Of a DNA stretch of 64,000 bases, positions 23,521 through 36,588 are shown piece by piece (within the stretch, counting starts at the first letter, position 1; every line of letters begins with the position of its first letter). The DNA is taken from the NCBI RefSeq assembly GCF_947507565.1, contig NC_089176.1, positions 2,232,001 through 2,296,000 on the forward strand, given 5' to 3'. The stretch comes from Oscarella lobularis. Lineage: Eukaryota; Porifera; Homoscleromorpha; Homosclerophorida; Oscarellidae. Under the pieces are notes generated by a model. The model ran no database searches. It saw nothing but the letters and a program-made list of their open reading frames with translations, and had not been told where the DNA came from. The translations under genes were made by a program, and so were the position numbers.

Positions 23521-25090
23521 ATGTTTGCCTTTCACTCAAACCGGTAAAAATGTACAGCAAGCAAATAGTGGCAGTGGGTATTTTCTTTTGAGCAGCGGCG
23601 GCTTTGCAGCGCGGGTGATACATCTTTCAAGAATCGTTTCATTTCTACCAACCAGAATCGCTCCATCGCAATCTTTCAAGTTGTCACCTTCATTATTCGC
23701 CCACGTCACTTCTCGTTGCTGTCAATCGAAGAGGTCTTATTTAAAAAATAGCAACGAAAGAGGCCTCAATATTGCACGGTTGACGCCAGATGGTGGCAAA
23801 AAGCTTTTGAATGCAAATGACGGCAAAAAGCTCTTGAATGCAAATGGCACCCCAAAAAACTCTTCTCGTGAAAGTGGCAGCACTAACACGCAAGAAACTG
23901 GCAGAAGATCCACTAAGACAACCTTAGCGGTTGTAAGCGGCATAGTCACAACACTAATTGGAGGATCATTGTACGGCTTGTTCGCTCGTCAGCGATTTCG
24001 GTCCAGCGTAAAGTCCACAACGTTAAGCCAGGAGCCAAAGACGGTGAAGCAACCTATCGATCGACAAGAAGAGAAAGAGATGCTCAGGGATCTGATTACG
24101 AGTGAGCCGACGTCGAGTTTCTTCGTTTATGTCGGGCCGCACAAAGCAGGCAAATCGCAAGCTGTGCAAGAAGTTGTCAAGGAGCTAAAGGACGAGGGAG
24201 TGAAAGGAGTTCATTACATCCTGATCGATAAGTCAAAGCTGGGTATTCGCCTTGCCAAAGAATTTGGCATGGACAATCCAATTGTTATGCCAGGTGTTCC
24301 CAAACCGTCTGCCCAAGATGACGATGATAAAGTCCATGCAGAGTACCTGCATGAAGTAGCTGATCGCTTGGGTGCCGCTGCTCGTAAAGAGAAAGATGGC
24401 CAAATCACGACAATTATTATTGATGGAGTGAACGCTCTCTTGCCAAACCGCGAATCCGGAACAGAAGAGCTCTTGCGGTTGATTAAAATAGCCAAAAAGC
24501 ACATTGACGGGGGAATCATAAAATGGATTCTTATCGATTCAAGTGGGCTTGCTTTTGACGTTATGCATTCGATCAGCGCCAGTTCTCGTCTCGAGCCAAT
24601 CTACGCCAGTGATGTCAACGAGGACAGATCAAAGAAATATTTGAAAAATCATTTGAGAAAGAATCCGGATCAATCCATGCTATTCGATGTTAATCGAGTA
24701 TACGAGTTGACGGGGGGACGCGTTGGGCTCCTCAGTAAGGCAGTTGAAAGTAGTCGCATCGTGAAAACACAGGAGGAGCTTGAAAAGGAAATTCTTCAAG
24801 TGTCCAAAGCGAATGTCAACGAGGTTTTTGAAGACAGTCCAAGGTCACCTGAAGTTCAACAGTTTCAGTTGACCGTTCTTCGTCATCTTGCGGCTGAGAC
24901 GCTCGAGACAGATCGGTGTATTGTGAATCGACTTGGACGTTCACTGAAGTGCGAAGTTCGACGTCGAGCGATATCTGAGCTATTGAAGAATGATCTTATT
25001 CGGTTTACCAGTCTCACTAGTTTGGGAATACACAGTGAGGCAGTAAGGTATTTAGTTGGAGATGGTTACGGACCATTTTCTGATCCGTGA
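23521..25090 (+). CDS. Mitochondrion-targeted, membrane-anchored P-loop ATPase (archaeal-type ATPase-like)
   Basis: The long frame lacks an early ATG. An ATG at 23521 (M-F-A-F-H-S-N-R) joins it in phase over a possible 31-bp intron (23544-23574), giving about 512 aa. The first 70 residues are rich in Arg/Ser and almost free of acids, like a mitochondrial presequence. A TM segment follows (T-T-L-A-V-V-S-G-I-V-T-T-L-I-G-G), then an ATPase domain with Walker A G-P-H-K-A-G-K-S and Walker B T-T-I-I-I-D-G-V-N-A. The C-terminus looks like a winged helix. The set resembles the archaeal-type ATPase group (PF01637-like). A 24-bp tandem duplication near 23795-23850 gives two G-K-K-L-L-N-A-N copies. A nearly intronless gene among intron-rich neighbours could be a retrocopy or a transferred gene. 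Function unknown. Confidence 0.7.
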
Positions 25091-25340
25091 CAGGGGTATG
25101 GTTTTCTTGTGCTTGTTGTATGTGCTGTATGAGAGAATCTGTTTTGTCATGTTGCTTCCTAGATTATTGATCACATAATGAACCTGTTTCCTCCGTACCT
25201 CAGCGTTGCAGTCGTAAACCATTAGAAAAACCATTGCTTTCCAGGGCCATTGCTTTCCAGGGATACGTCGATTTCATTCTGGAGGGAGATGTTATGTTGT
25301 GTTCGCAGATTAGAATAGTCACGTGTTATTAGTTCCGAGA

Positions 25341-25795
25341 GAAAAGTTGTGCATTCAATGGCAATGACGTGAGTTCCGGGCGTCGATTCTCGCCCTACAC
25401 GCATGCTTCTCCCAAGAATGGATCAAGGCCCGAGACAAAACTGTAACGACCGGGCTTCAATAGATATTAGACCGCGCGGCACCAGGCACGGAAAGAACGG
25501 GTGGCAGCCGGATCCGCGGAGGAGTGCAGGGAGGACTCTCGCTTTATTGTTTTACTTGCCCTGCGAGTATAAGAGGGCAAGTAAAACAATAAAGCGAGAG
25601 TCCTCCCTGCACTCCTCCGCGGATCCGGCTGCCACCCGTTCTTTCCGTGCCTGGTGCCGCGCGGCCTATTTTCTATTGAAGCCCGGTCGTTACAGTTTTG
25701 TCTCGGGCCTTGATCCATTCTTGGGAGAAGCATGCGTGTAGGGCGAGAATCGACGCCCGGAACTCACGTCATTGCCATTGAATGCACAACTTTTC
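25341..25795. repeat. Long near-perfect inverted repeat (222-bp arms, 11-bp loop)
   Basis: The left arm 25341-25562 and right arm 25574-25795 are mirror complements without length differences, separated by 25563-25573. A few mismatches lie around 25465-25475 and their counterpart. The arms carry open frames on both strands that mirror each other, which is a by-product of the symmetry. A transcript would fold into one long hairpin. No flanking duplication typical of a foldback transposon was recognised. Confidence 0.9.
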
Positions 25796-25936
25796 CCTCA
25801 CGCGTGGCCGGAGAACGAAGCGAGCTAACGAGGATGTTGCTCTCAGATTGAAACCCTTGAATCTTGCTGCGCAGTCGGCTTTGGCCGTCGCTGTGGCCCA
25901 CGACATCCGCGACTTCGCCTCGAAAATAATTCCCGG

Positions 25937-27681
25937 ATGCTGATGTCAACAACTGCTACTCGCAAGCTCTTTGCGTGGAGTTTGAACGGTATTCTACTCT
26001 GTTTTGCTGTCTGTTATGCATTTTACAAACTGGGCAGTCAAACGAAAGGTTAGATTATGTTTGTTTCTTCACCTGGCCTTCAGTGTTCGTCCTCTGCCAG
26101 ACGTAATTCGACTAGATGCTTCAGTAGCAGGCTTTTCTTACAGGCAAAGTCAATTTTAACAGTAAAACATACTCATGCGCACAGTTCATAGGAAAGTCGC
26201 CGAGCTGCGATGGCTAACTCTGTTGACTTCTACCATTGCAGACAGGTAGTTGCCTTCTTCTAAAAATCCGGTGTACAAATAAATGTTTAGATGGAAGGCT
26301 TCCACGTGGACAGCTCAGAACTTGCACGAACATTTCGGCAACGTGTCTGCTTACAGGTTGGCTATATACTACGAGTAGCCTGTGTGCTCTGTGCTATATC
26401 TGGTTACAGGCAATTAGGAGATCCTGTTTTTATAATGTTTCACCATAATAAGCCGCTAGAGCCGTTTGTAAAGGGAAAGTGGTCAGATTTTATCAGGAAA
26501 GTCAATGTGTCACTTCTAAGTGTTTTAGCGGAAAAGGAGAGGTAAGATTATTAGCCTAAAGTGCTTTCTTTTATCCATGACTGAATGTAGAAAGAGAGAA
26601 AGGACACGTATCTCTACTTCAGTCAAAATATTGGACGGCTAAAGTTGACATTGTTGAGATACACATGTAAGCAGTCTAATGACGCTTTTTATAGACCTCA
26701 GTTTCTCAGTGACCTCCAGCCCATTACAGACCTTGTAGTAAATGAATACGGAGTACAGGTCCGTTCCATTCATGTATCTTGTTGCTCAATACAAGTCCAG
26801 CCGTCAACCGAAATGTACTTATATCCGTGCTTACACCCCGTAAGAAGATTCCCCACAGTAAGACGCATTGACAATGACAGCGGTACGTTTAGCACTACGG
26901 TCACAGTCAAATGTGACAGATGTAGATAAAACAAAGTTTCCCAAATCAAGCAGATATACACATACCAGGGGAGAGGAGGTGGAGGCTAGATGGCCTTGCT
27001 ATTGAACTCTATACGTTCGATTTTTATTGCGATTTTTATTTTTCATAGTGATGTCAAAAGAATTGACGTTGTACTTCGTTCCGGAGACATGCTTGTTCTT
27101 CCTCCGTTTTGGTATCATCGCGTTGAGACTCTAAAGAGCAGCGTCTCCGTTAACGTGTCGAACGACGCTCCAGAGTATCTGCTCATGGAGGAGATGTCTG
27201 TGATCACCTCTGAACGCTTCTCCCTCATCTAAGTCAATTAACTCATTTTTAGATGTCGAAAGCCTATTCCATTAGACTGGGGACTTTCCAAGCGAGCATT
27301 GATAACAAGGCTGTATATCCACATGGTCAAGAGTTTATTTGAGGACTATTACAGCTAGTAATTTTGATTCTCTGACTCTTTTTCTCAGTTGTGGCTCAAC
27401 GACTAGAATTGGTCTCTGACGAAGTAGCAGAAAATCTGTTTCTTACCGTACGTCAGCCCGAAGAAAAGGAAACTCTATTTCGATTAAATGATGTTAGAGA
27501 TATTACCCACTGCACGGTTTCAATCCTCCAGTGTCAACTGGACAAGAAATCATTCCACTCTTTTCCGAGATTGCCTATACGTGAGGAGTTCAGCTTCTTC
27601 GTGGAGTTATCCGTGAGGAGTGTCTTACCTATCGTTGCTGTACAGATCAATTCGAATTCTCTTGCTGGGAAACTACATTGA
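25937..27681 (+). CDS. Membrane-anchored JmjC/cupin-like protein
   Basis: Exon 1 (25937-26048) encodes a short N-terminus with one TM or signal-anchor (N-G-I-L-L-C-F-A-V-C-Y-A-F-Y). Later exons give W-K-A-S-T-W-T-A-Q-N-L-H-E-H-F-G (from about 26291), Q-L-G-D-P-V-F-I-M-F, D-T-Y-L-Y-F-S-Q-N-I-G (about 26600), M-Y-L-Y-P-C-L-H-P (about 26810) and V-V-L-R-S-G-D-M-L-V-L-P-P-F-W-Y-H-R (about 27065). This order fits cupin-8/JmjC hydroxylase-like proteins. The iron-binding H-x-D was not found, although the late W-Y-H is present, so activity is doubtful. One splice path stops at 27358; an open frame at 27391-27681, followed by AATAAA, may be the true last exon. The second exon is poorly resolved. Confidence 0.55.
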
Positions 27682-27710
27682 AAATTTTGCTAATACATTC
27701 GGAACTTAAT

Positions 27711-27716
27711 AATAAA
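27711..27716 (+). other. AATAAA polyadenylation signal
   Basis: AATAAA sits 30 bp after the stop at 27681 and 59 bp before the convergent RTK1 stop, so it probably ends the JmjC-like transcript. Confidence 0.45.
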
Positions 27717-27774
27717 CTATCTAAAAAATTCAACAAAAGTTGGTCTTACGTGCAAGAAAAAACCGATTTCTTAT

Positions 27775-30700
27775 TCACAGTTGCGTCGTAGCCGTAGCGT
27801 TGTAACCGTTCTGCAAAGACGTCTCGTCTTCGATCGGCGTCGACCGATTCATTTCCGTGTACTCGGCGGCGGAATCGGGCACGCGAGGAAGAAAAGCGTC
27901 CTCGTCCGTTCTCATCGCCTTCAGAGCGATTCCGAGAAGGCTGCTCGTGTTCGGCTCGTCGAACGAGAACTGACGCAAGTGGGTATCCTGAAACGGCACC
28001 TCCGGCTCGGCGTCCGAGTCGGCGTCGCTCAAGTCGCTCGCCGACATCCAATACTGCGTCGCCGAGGCGATGTTTAAGTTCACGAACGCGTCGTGATCGT
28101 CGGCGTTGAGCATTTGATCGAGCGCGGAGACGAGCGCGCTGAAGCGCGGTCGCTCGTCGGGTTCAGGATGCCAGCAACGGACCATGAGATCGTAGCTAAA
28201 GAGAGCGAGAGGGTTAGGAGTTTAATTCAAAATTTTTTTATAGACGCACAGTTGGTCCGAACAGTTGTCCGGTTTCTCCATGCGATATCCTTCGCTTAGA
28301 CGCGACAGGAGCTCGGCATTTGAAATGACGGGATACGGAAATCCACCTTAAAAACAAAAATTAAATTTTCTCTATATGTACTGAATACAATCAACGTACC
28401 TAATGTGCATATCTCCCACATAACAACTCCATAAGACCATCTTTAAAATCCAAACTTTACGCGTCGGCTTTTGTCGTTATTTTATTTAGATCTTACACGT
28501 CGCTTGCTGCGGTGAAGACGCGATCTGTTATGGCCTCGATCGACATCCACTTGAAGGGAAGACGAGTTCGCGTTTTCTGCGTGTACGCCGCGTCCTGATG
28601 GACGGCGCGCGTCAGGCCGAAGTCGGAGATCTTGGCGACTCGGTCGGCGTCGATTAGAACGTTGCGGCACGCCAAGTCGCGATGAACCAAGCCGCGCGCC
28701 GACAAAAAGTCCTTAGTAAGAGAGAAAGAATAGTCTCGTCTCAACAAAAAAAACGGAAAATAATGAAGTTACCATTCCGGCGGCTATTTGACGGAAAAAC
28801 GAGAGCAGCAGAGACGACGTCAATTTTTCCGATTCGTCAAGGGGCAAAGAAGGCTTCTTGATCGGCGTAGATTCCGCCGTTCTAATAGCGTCGGCTGCCG
28901 GCCCCACGTTGGCGTAAGGGCCCTCTCCTCCCAAATTCATTTCTATGTAACCCTGCAAGGAGATGATAATGATAAAAACATATAGTCTAACGTTTTCCGT
29001 ATTTACATCCGTTTCTTGCAACTTTCTCTTCGATGAATTCAACAAATTGCCCTGCGCATAAATGAACATCGTAAAATTATTTAATTAGTTGCTGACCGTC
29101 GGTCTCCGAGCTCTTAGATACGACTGCAGATTTCCATAGGCGCAATACTCGACAAGAAGGCAGACGGGATGACTGCGCGTGATGCAGCTCAGCATGCTGA
29201 CAATGTTCGCATGCTGTCCTATCGTCTTCATCAGCGTCACTTCCTTCAGTAACTCCACTTGATCAGCATTGGTGCCATCCTCTACAGAAAAAAGATTACC
29301 AAAATAAGATTTTAACGTTTTTTCAATTTACGTTTCAACATCTTGCAGGCGACGATCGTCTTCACTTTCGACGTCGATCCGCGCGAATGAACGGACGTGT
29401 GTCTCAATCCTCTCGCCGAGTTGAGTCGTCGCGGCGTCGACGGCGTCGGCTCGACGCCGCGAACGATTTCGCCTTTGAGAACGACGCCGAAGTAGCCCTC
29501 GCCGAGCACCTCGAGCAGAGTGAGATTCTCCGGATTCAGTTCCCACTCGTCCGGCGGTTCGGTCAAGTCGACGCCCGGCGCGAGATGCGGCGGACGATAC
29601 GTCGCCAATTCGAGTTGATGAACTCGAGTGCGATAGCCTTGCTTTTGCCGTCTCACGCACGCGACGGCGACGATGACGACGATGGCGGCGACGACGATCA
29701 GGCCGCCAAGGACGGGAAGAACGATGTAAAGAATGGAAGACTTCGATTCTTCAGGAGGAGCTAAAAACGAAAAATAAATTAATAGAACCACGTGGGAATG
29801 CACGCGTACACAACGTCGTCTGCTCCGCCTCTGCAAACTCGCTCTCGATTTCGCCAATAACACTGACCGTTTTAATCTAAATAAAGGGGCCACATCATCT
29901 CTATATTGCATTAGACACGGTTTCGAGACTAACCATAACGTGATAAAGAGTACCTCTCTTCAGATTCCGTATCTCATACTCTCGCGCATTCTAAAAGAAC
30001 AATATATTTATTGTCAATACTCTTATTGTCATTTTCGTATACCGAGTCGTTGATTTGAATCGAAACTGCCGACTGCCTCCCGTCGAGCGGATCGACGTCC
30101 GACTTCGACTTGTCGATCTCGTAGTATTCAATAACGAAGCCGACGAGAGGAAACGACGCGTGAACGGCGTCAACGTCGACGCGCCAACGGACGCGCAAAT
30201 TCGTCGTCTTCTCGACGGGTTCGATCGTCAAATTGACGGGCACGGGAGGCTCCAAAGCTAAGAGAGCACGACGAGATTAACGAAACGCGTAAGATAAAGA
30301 AGTAGTATTACGCAAAGTCAACACGAGAACGCTACTCCCCGACAATCCCACGTCATCGAACCGAGGAATAACCTACATATATATATATACACACAACACT
30401 AAACGCCATTCTAAAACTTCCCCTCCTCACCACAATCCGATACTCTTTATTCGGACTCAATTCGACTTGACGATTGTAAACGTGATCGTTGCCGCTAACT
30501 GCCGGTAGATATTCAGAGAAGTCGACATCATCAATAACACCCTTCGATCCGACGACTAGAACTTGAACGAAAAAGCCGTCGACGGAAACGCCCGACGGTC
30601 TCTTCCACGTCACCGTGCTTTCGTACGTGCGAGTCGCAACGTTGAAAACGGGCGTCGTAGCCTCCAATCCGATGCCCTTTGACTTGTTGACTGCCGGGAG

Positions 30701-32397
30701 AATTTAATTAAACAGAGGAATCGACCAATGTATAATCAAACGAACCGCATAGAGGACTTTCGCCTGCCCCACGAAAAGGAAAATCACGCAAAGTCAAGAA
30801 TATCGATCCGCGGAAACGTACCGGGAACGTTCAAGATTAGGTGAGGCCGCCGCTGGGCCACAGACGCCAGCACCGAACCAGCAACTCCCTTGAGTAATAA
30901 GTAAATATTAGCTAAGCATAGCATCCCGGCCTTACGTAAATGTCCAGTCGACAGCCTGGCTTCAATTGTTCGAGAACGAGCTTCGTGACGCTCTATCGAC
31001 GCGCAACGCCAGACGTTTTGCTAATAGCTACGATTATCATTTTACGCGTTCGACCTTCTTGACGATGTATATTCGCGTTTCGTCGACGTCGCAAGAGCCG
31101 ATTATCGCGATGAGGGAATAGCAGAAGTCGCCCGTCGGAAACGACGTCGCGTTCCACGAAATCGTTCGAGTTGCCGTGGGATGGAAACAGTCGTCGTTCC
31201 ATTGAAACAAGTCGTTCCTGTTGTCATTCAGTCCCTTCAAATCCAGAACGTCGTTGGTGCTCTGTTGACCACAGTAAGATGGTATGGGGCAATTGGCCGG
31301 CGATTGACACCAACGGCAGTTCAAGCCCAAATCTAGATATAATATCTTAGATAAATAATTCAATAGAATCGATCTTTTTTACTGCTGCTAGAAATGTTTT
31401 GACTCGGCGAGCTGTACGAGCCAAAGCCATATTTGTTCACTGCGGCTACTTTGAACACGTAATTTAAATCGCACTTCAACAAGCCAGAACCTTTCAGCTG
31501 AGAAAGCAAAATCATTTTATCCTAAAACAAATAGAATACATATTACGATTTATTTATATATATATTTATAAACGTATTTGTACCTTTGCTGTGACTAGAG
31601 GCTTCCACGAATAATCGTTGTTTCTGTACGAGTCAGCCTGAGCAATCAACACCAAATACAGAACCGGTATGTCTTTCGACTGAGAATTCTTCGCGTAGAA
31701 CTGATTCTGTTTCTGCGACCATCTCAGAGCGACGATGTCCACTGTAATCGATACGACTTTCCGTGGAAGATCAGACTGTGTGGGAGCTACGTCAAAAAAA
31801 AAGAGAGAAAGAGTGAAAGGATTTGTTGTTTATCTTTTATCGGTACGTCGTCACACCTGTTACGTTGTCAATAGAGGCAATGAAATCACAGGAAGTTCGA
31901 CAAAGTTTGTTCTAAGGGGTCACCAGTACTAGGAAGAAGGGCAATGAAACCGGAAGATTTCGTCACCTCGCAAAACGACTTGCAAGCGAATGAAGAATTG
32001 TCAAAGGACACGGCGCGCGAACAAGGAACGGAGCACTGAAGAGAAACGACGGGTATTTTCTACGAAATGGTGAGTTGCTCGCTTACCATTTGGCACTCGC
32101 TGTCGCAGAAGTACGGTTCCAGTGTCTGTGGACGTGAAAGAGAAACGGCTTAGGGCTTTTTCTCACTGTACTACAACGGGTCCTTCCGGGGGCCCCCGCT
32201 CGCTACGCTGCGTCTAAAGGACGTCTCGGACCACGTCGCTCGGAGTTCGAAGTCACTCTAGAACTCACGTTCGTCGCGTTAAATTTGTAACAATTCGCGT
32301 GACATCGCGTCTGCTTCTCGACCAGTTCGATTGGGTCGAGAGCGATCGCCACGCCAACGGTGAAAAGGAGAACCGCTTCCAGTCGTCGAACAGTCAT
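27775..32397 (-). CDS. Receptor tyrosine kinase RTK1 (Cys-rich N-terminus, FN3, split kinase)
   Basis: The signal peptide starts at 32397 (M-T-V-R-R-L-E-A-V-L-L-F). A Cys-rich N-terminus with C-H-A-N-C and C-D-S-E-C pairs resembles the anosmin N-terminus. FN3-like modules lie at 31.8-31.4, 30.7-30.4 and 30.3-29.9 kb, with a Cys module ending C-P-I-P-S-Y-C-G at 31.3 kb. A TM helix (about 29715-29660) precedes the kinase. The kinase has [26 protein letters not shown] and K-W-M-S-I-E-A, so it looks active, with an insert between the lobes holding Y-I-E-M-N and Y-A-N-V docking motifs. The tail has Y-T-E-M-N and ends T-A-T-T-Q-L. At least a dozen exons. The downstream signalling inferred from the motifs is PI3K/Grb2-type. 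Confidence 0.88.
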
Positions 32398-32748
32398 CGC
32401 TGAGCCTATGCTGAGCCGTACTCCTCCCCGAGATGCGTTGAGTCGTCTGACACCCGAGCGGAAATGACGTCGTTCGCTTCAGGCTGTGGAATTTTCAAAC
32501 GCTGTGCAAGGAACCCGGCAGGACAGTTTAACCATCGAAAACTTTGGATTGTAAGACACTAAAGTCACAATTGAAAGTAAAAGCAGAACTACTGTACTAC
32601 AGAACTTGAAGCATTCCCAAAAAAAAAATCAAACACAAACCTGTAACTCGCCGTACTACATATTCAGATGAACATAGTCCCTAGCTACTCACTCACACGT
32701 ACTCTACAACGAAGTCGACTTCCATGTAATCATAGGCCACATCTTTTT

Positions 32749-34760
32749 TCATTTCCATGCAATCGTTTCCGGTTCTAAGTAGCCGGCTTTGTCTTCCTTC
32801 ATCACACAAGCTCCAACAAACCGAGTCGGATCTAAATAACCACCATCATCTGTAGGAGAAGCATCGGGTAGAAAAACGTCTTCAAAGTCATTTTCGTTTT
32901 CGTTGTCTTTGGCGTTCTCTTCTTCTCGAATAACGGGAATATTCGTGTCAAAAGCAAACGACGGCAACGCAAACCCTGCCTTGGAATCGGACTCCGACAT
33001 CAGCGAGGTCTCGTCGGTCGTCCAGAAGGAATTGGTCGCTGAAAAATTCAAATCGATGTACGTGCTCGGCTGCCCGGCCTCGAGCATCTGATCGAGGGCG
33101 CTGACGAGGACGCTGAATTTGGGACGAAAAACGGGATCTGGGTGCCAGCATTGGATCATCATAGCATACCTAGAAAAACCGAGAGGATATAATAAAGAAT
33201 CAATTAAAATATGCGCCGTACAAGTCATCTGAGCAATTGTCTGGTTTCTCCATGCGATAGCCTCTACGAAGACGATGTAGGAGTCTCTCGTTTGAAATAG
33301 TTGGATACGGAAATCCGCCTTCAAAAAATGTTAAAGGTCAACAGAGGGGTCCACATAAAAAACTACGCTTTTACCCAGAGTGCATATCTCCCACATAACG
33401 ACACCAAAAGACCATCTAAAGAGAAAACAGACGTTTTATCGTTCGGTTCCTGTCTAAAATTTTCCTCCTACACGTCACACGCCGACGTGAAGACTCGATC
33501 GGTGATTGCCTCTATGGACATCCACTTGAGCGGTAGACGAGTGCGCTTCGTCTGCGTGTACGACGCGTCCTGATACACTGCGCGAGTCAGACCAAAGTCG
33601 GAGATCTTGACGAGTTTGCCAATGTCGACGAGAACGTTTCGGCACGCCAAATCGCGATGAATCAAACCCTTGTCAGAGAGATAATCCTAAACATAATTAT
33701 TATGTGCCTATATATATATATATAAATTGAGTTTGTTTCGTACCATTCCTGAAGCAATCTGACGACAAAACGAAAGCAGATCGGTCGGGGCCAATCGAGC
33801 GTCCTCCTCCTCTTTGCCGTCGACGAGATTGCAAATGCTCGAATGATGCGATTGACCGGGATGAATCGGAGGCGGCGGCGCAAGCGCCGACGCGGCCGGC
33901 AACGCAACGGACGCCGCGACGGCAACGTTGGCGCCCAGCACGACGGCCGTCGTCGCGTCGTCACTAGCCAAATTCATGCAACTGCCCTGAAAAAATTCAT
34001 TCATTCATTCATTAAAAAATCTTGATTTAGGTGTTATTTACAGCCGCGTCTTCCAGCGCCTCTGTCGCATGTGCTACGCGTTGCTTCTCTTGACTCTCGA
34101 CACTAGTCCACTAAAAACATAAAATTAAGTTTTTAATTAATTAATTAATTAATTAATTATGTCAGTGTCTACAGATGATCTCGAAGCGCGGAGATAAGCC
34201 TGCAAGTCTCCGTTGGCGCAATACTCGACGATGAGACAGAGCGGATGGCTTCTCGTGATGCAAGCCAACATCGAGACGATATGCTTGTGCTGACCAATTT
34301 TCTTCATCAGCTGCACCTCCTTGACCAATTCCATCTGATCGTCAATAGTACTACCCTCCTCTTATAAGAAAAAAAATTTAATTTACAATCTATTCGTATT
34401 CGTACATTAGGTAAACCTTTTAGCATTTTACAGGCGACAACGGTCTTCACCGTCGACACGGATCCCTTCGATCGCATCGTGACGAGACGACGCGAGCGCG
34501 AGCCCAATCGACGCGGCCGCACGCCGAACGCCGTCGATTCGCTCGTCGAGACGCTGTGAACGACTTCGCCCTTGAGAACGACGCCGAAAAATCCCTCGCC
34601 GAGAACGTCGAGAAGCGTGAGATCTTCGGGATCGAGTTCCCATTCGTCGGGCGGCTCCGACGGCGCGACGACCGGATCGAAGCGCGGCGGACGATAGTTC
34701 GACAATTCGAGCTGATGAATGCGATCCTCGTACGCCGTCTTCTCGCTTCGGACGCAACGA

Positions 34761-34791
<31 letters not shown>

Positions 34792-36545
34792 AGACGAGAG
34801 CGCACGTGACGAACGCGATGATCAGAAAATTTGACGTCGCGGCGGATTTCTTTTCTAGAAAATCCCGTCGTATGCAAGAAAAACAAACGCGTCGCGAAAC
34901 GCTCCACCCAAAGTCGCGTGTTCTTTCGTGACGTAGTCACTTGTCCAGCCTCCTGCACTGACAGCTTTCACCTGTGTGGTGGGGGACGTTGTCCCACTGG
35001 CAAAAAATCCCATTTTTTTATCTCGTTACCATCACTTGATATAGCGTCGCTCCTTTTAAATTCTCGATCTCGTATTGACGAACGTCCTAAATACAATCTA
35101 AATTTAAATGTACTCCTCTTTAGCGACTAGTCTGTTTCACCTGATCTATTTGTTTAGTTTCCCTGTTCTAAATACACGAAATTAGACGTTCCTTTGCGTT
35201 GGAAACCGTGTCTTCCTTTACCTTTGAATTGTTCGCTCTTCTGCCCTCGTTCTTGGCCGTTTGATCGATGGGAAAGTAGGCGATTTCAAATCCGACAACA
35301 GGAAATGCATGCTGTTCGTTGACCTTGTCGACGTCGAAATTCCACGTGACAAGCAAATTCGTCGTTCCAGACACCGTTTGAACGACGACGTCTTCGGGCG
35401 ACGGAGGAATAACAGCTTGAAAAGTTAAAATTTATCATTACTTAAACAAAACAACAAGTTTGCTTACGAGTCGTGAAGAAAAAGAGATCGGATTGACCTT
35501 TAATACTAAAGTCATTAGGAACGAAAGTTCTAACCTAGATCAATTAATCAATAATTAATTAATTATTAATTTCGTTCGCGTGGCATCTTACAGTAACTTG
35601 ATAAAATCGGTTTGCCGCGATTTCGTATTCAAACACATAAGCTTTATTCTTTCCATACACGTATGCACCCCTGAAAATATCAACAGGGTACGACATAATT
35701 TCTTCTTTCATCGACAAGATCAGTTTGTATTCGCTGACGATGAGACTAGGAGCATTTTCCCACGTCACCGTGAGCATGTACGTTCCCGTCGTCGCATTGA
35801 GCGTGCGAGTTTCGATCAAGTTGATGCGATTGTATTGCGTCACTAAAACGAAAAAGACGTGGAGGAAAAGCGCGTCTCTCGCTGCTTCGCGTCTCACGTA
35901 CAGCAGCGAGGATTAACTAAAAAGATTCGTTAAATTTTATAGTCGAGTCCGTTATTCGTTCGTGCCACGCGTTACCGTCTGGAGTCTTCAAAACCAATTG
36001 CGAGCTGATTTTATTTTTGGGTATGGCAGGTTTGCGAGAGCCCGCTACCATCTATACACGCAGTTAGAACTACAGAAACTACGCCTTCAATACTAATTTT
36101 AATAATACTAGGGTCTCCTCCCTCCCCCCCCCCCCCCCCCAACGTACGTGGATCAGTATATTGCAGTCCGGCTTCAATTGATCCAAGACGAGTTCGGTCT
36201 CGTTCTATAGTGACTTCAAACTGAGCTTTTCCTTTGCCATCTCATTCTGACCTTTCGAATGTAATAGATCCGATTTGGCACTGACGGGACTCCTTCGCAG
36301 TGCGATAGGACCGTAGCAACGTAGCAAAAATCGCCCGTCAGCGCCGTCGTCGGATTCCACCGAATCGTTCGCTTCGCTTCCGAGCTGTAACAATTCTGAT
36401 TCCATTCGTAAGCGTCATTCAAATCCTTATTGAACGGTCGACCGACGTTGATTAGGACGGTACGAGACTGGCTGCCGCAGTAAGACGGCACGCTACAGTC
36501 GACGCACCAAGACCCGCAACTGTCGACCGGAACATCCAACTCTAA

Positions 36546-36588
<43 letters not shown>

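Noticed and set aside
25403-25741. Two mirror-image ORFs on opposite strands
   Set aside because: They arise from the inverted repeat symmetry and have no start context or homology.
25341-25795. CRISPR-like or tRNA-like structure
   Set aside because: The hairpin is one long inverted repeat with no regular spacers and no cloverleaf.
29387-29764. Antisense ORFs opposite RTK kinase exons (also 34556-34834, 40356-40721)
   Set aside because: Ac/basic-rich shadows of GC-biased codons in the conserved RTK exons; the same shadow recurs at equivalent positions.
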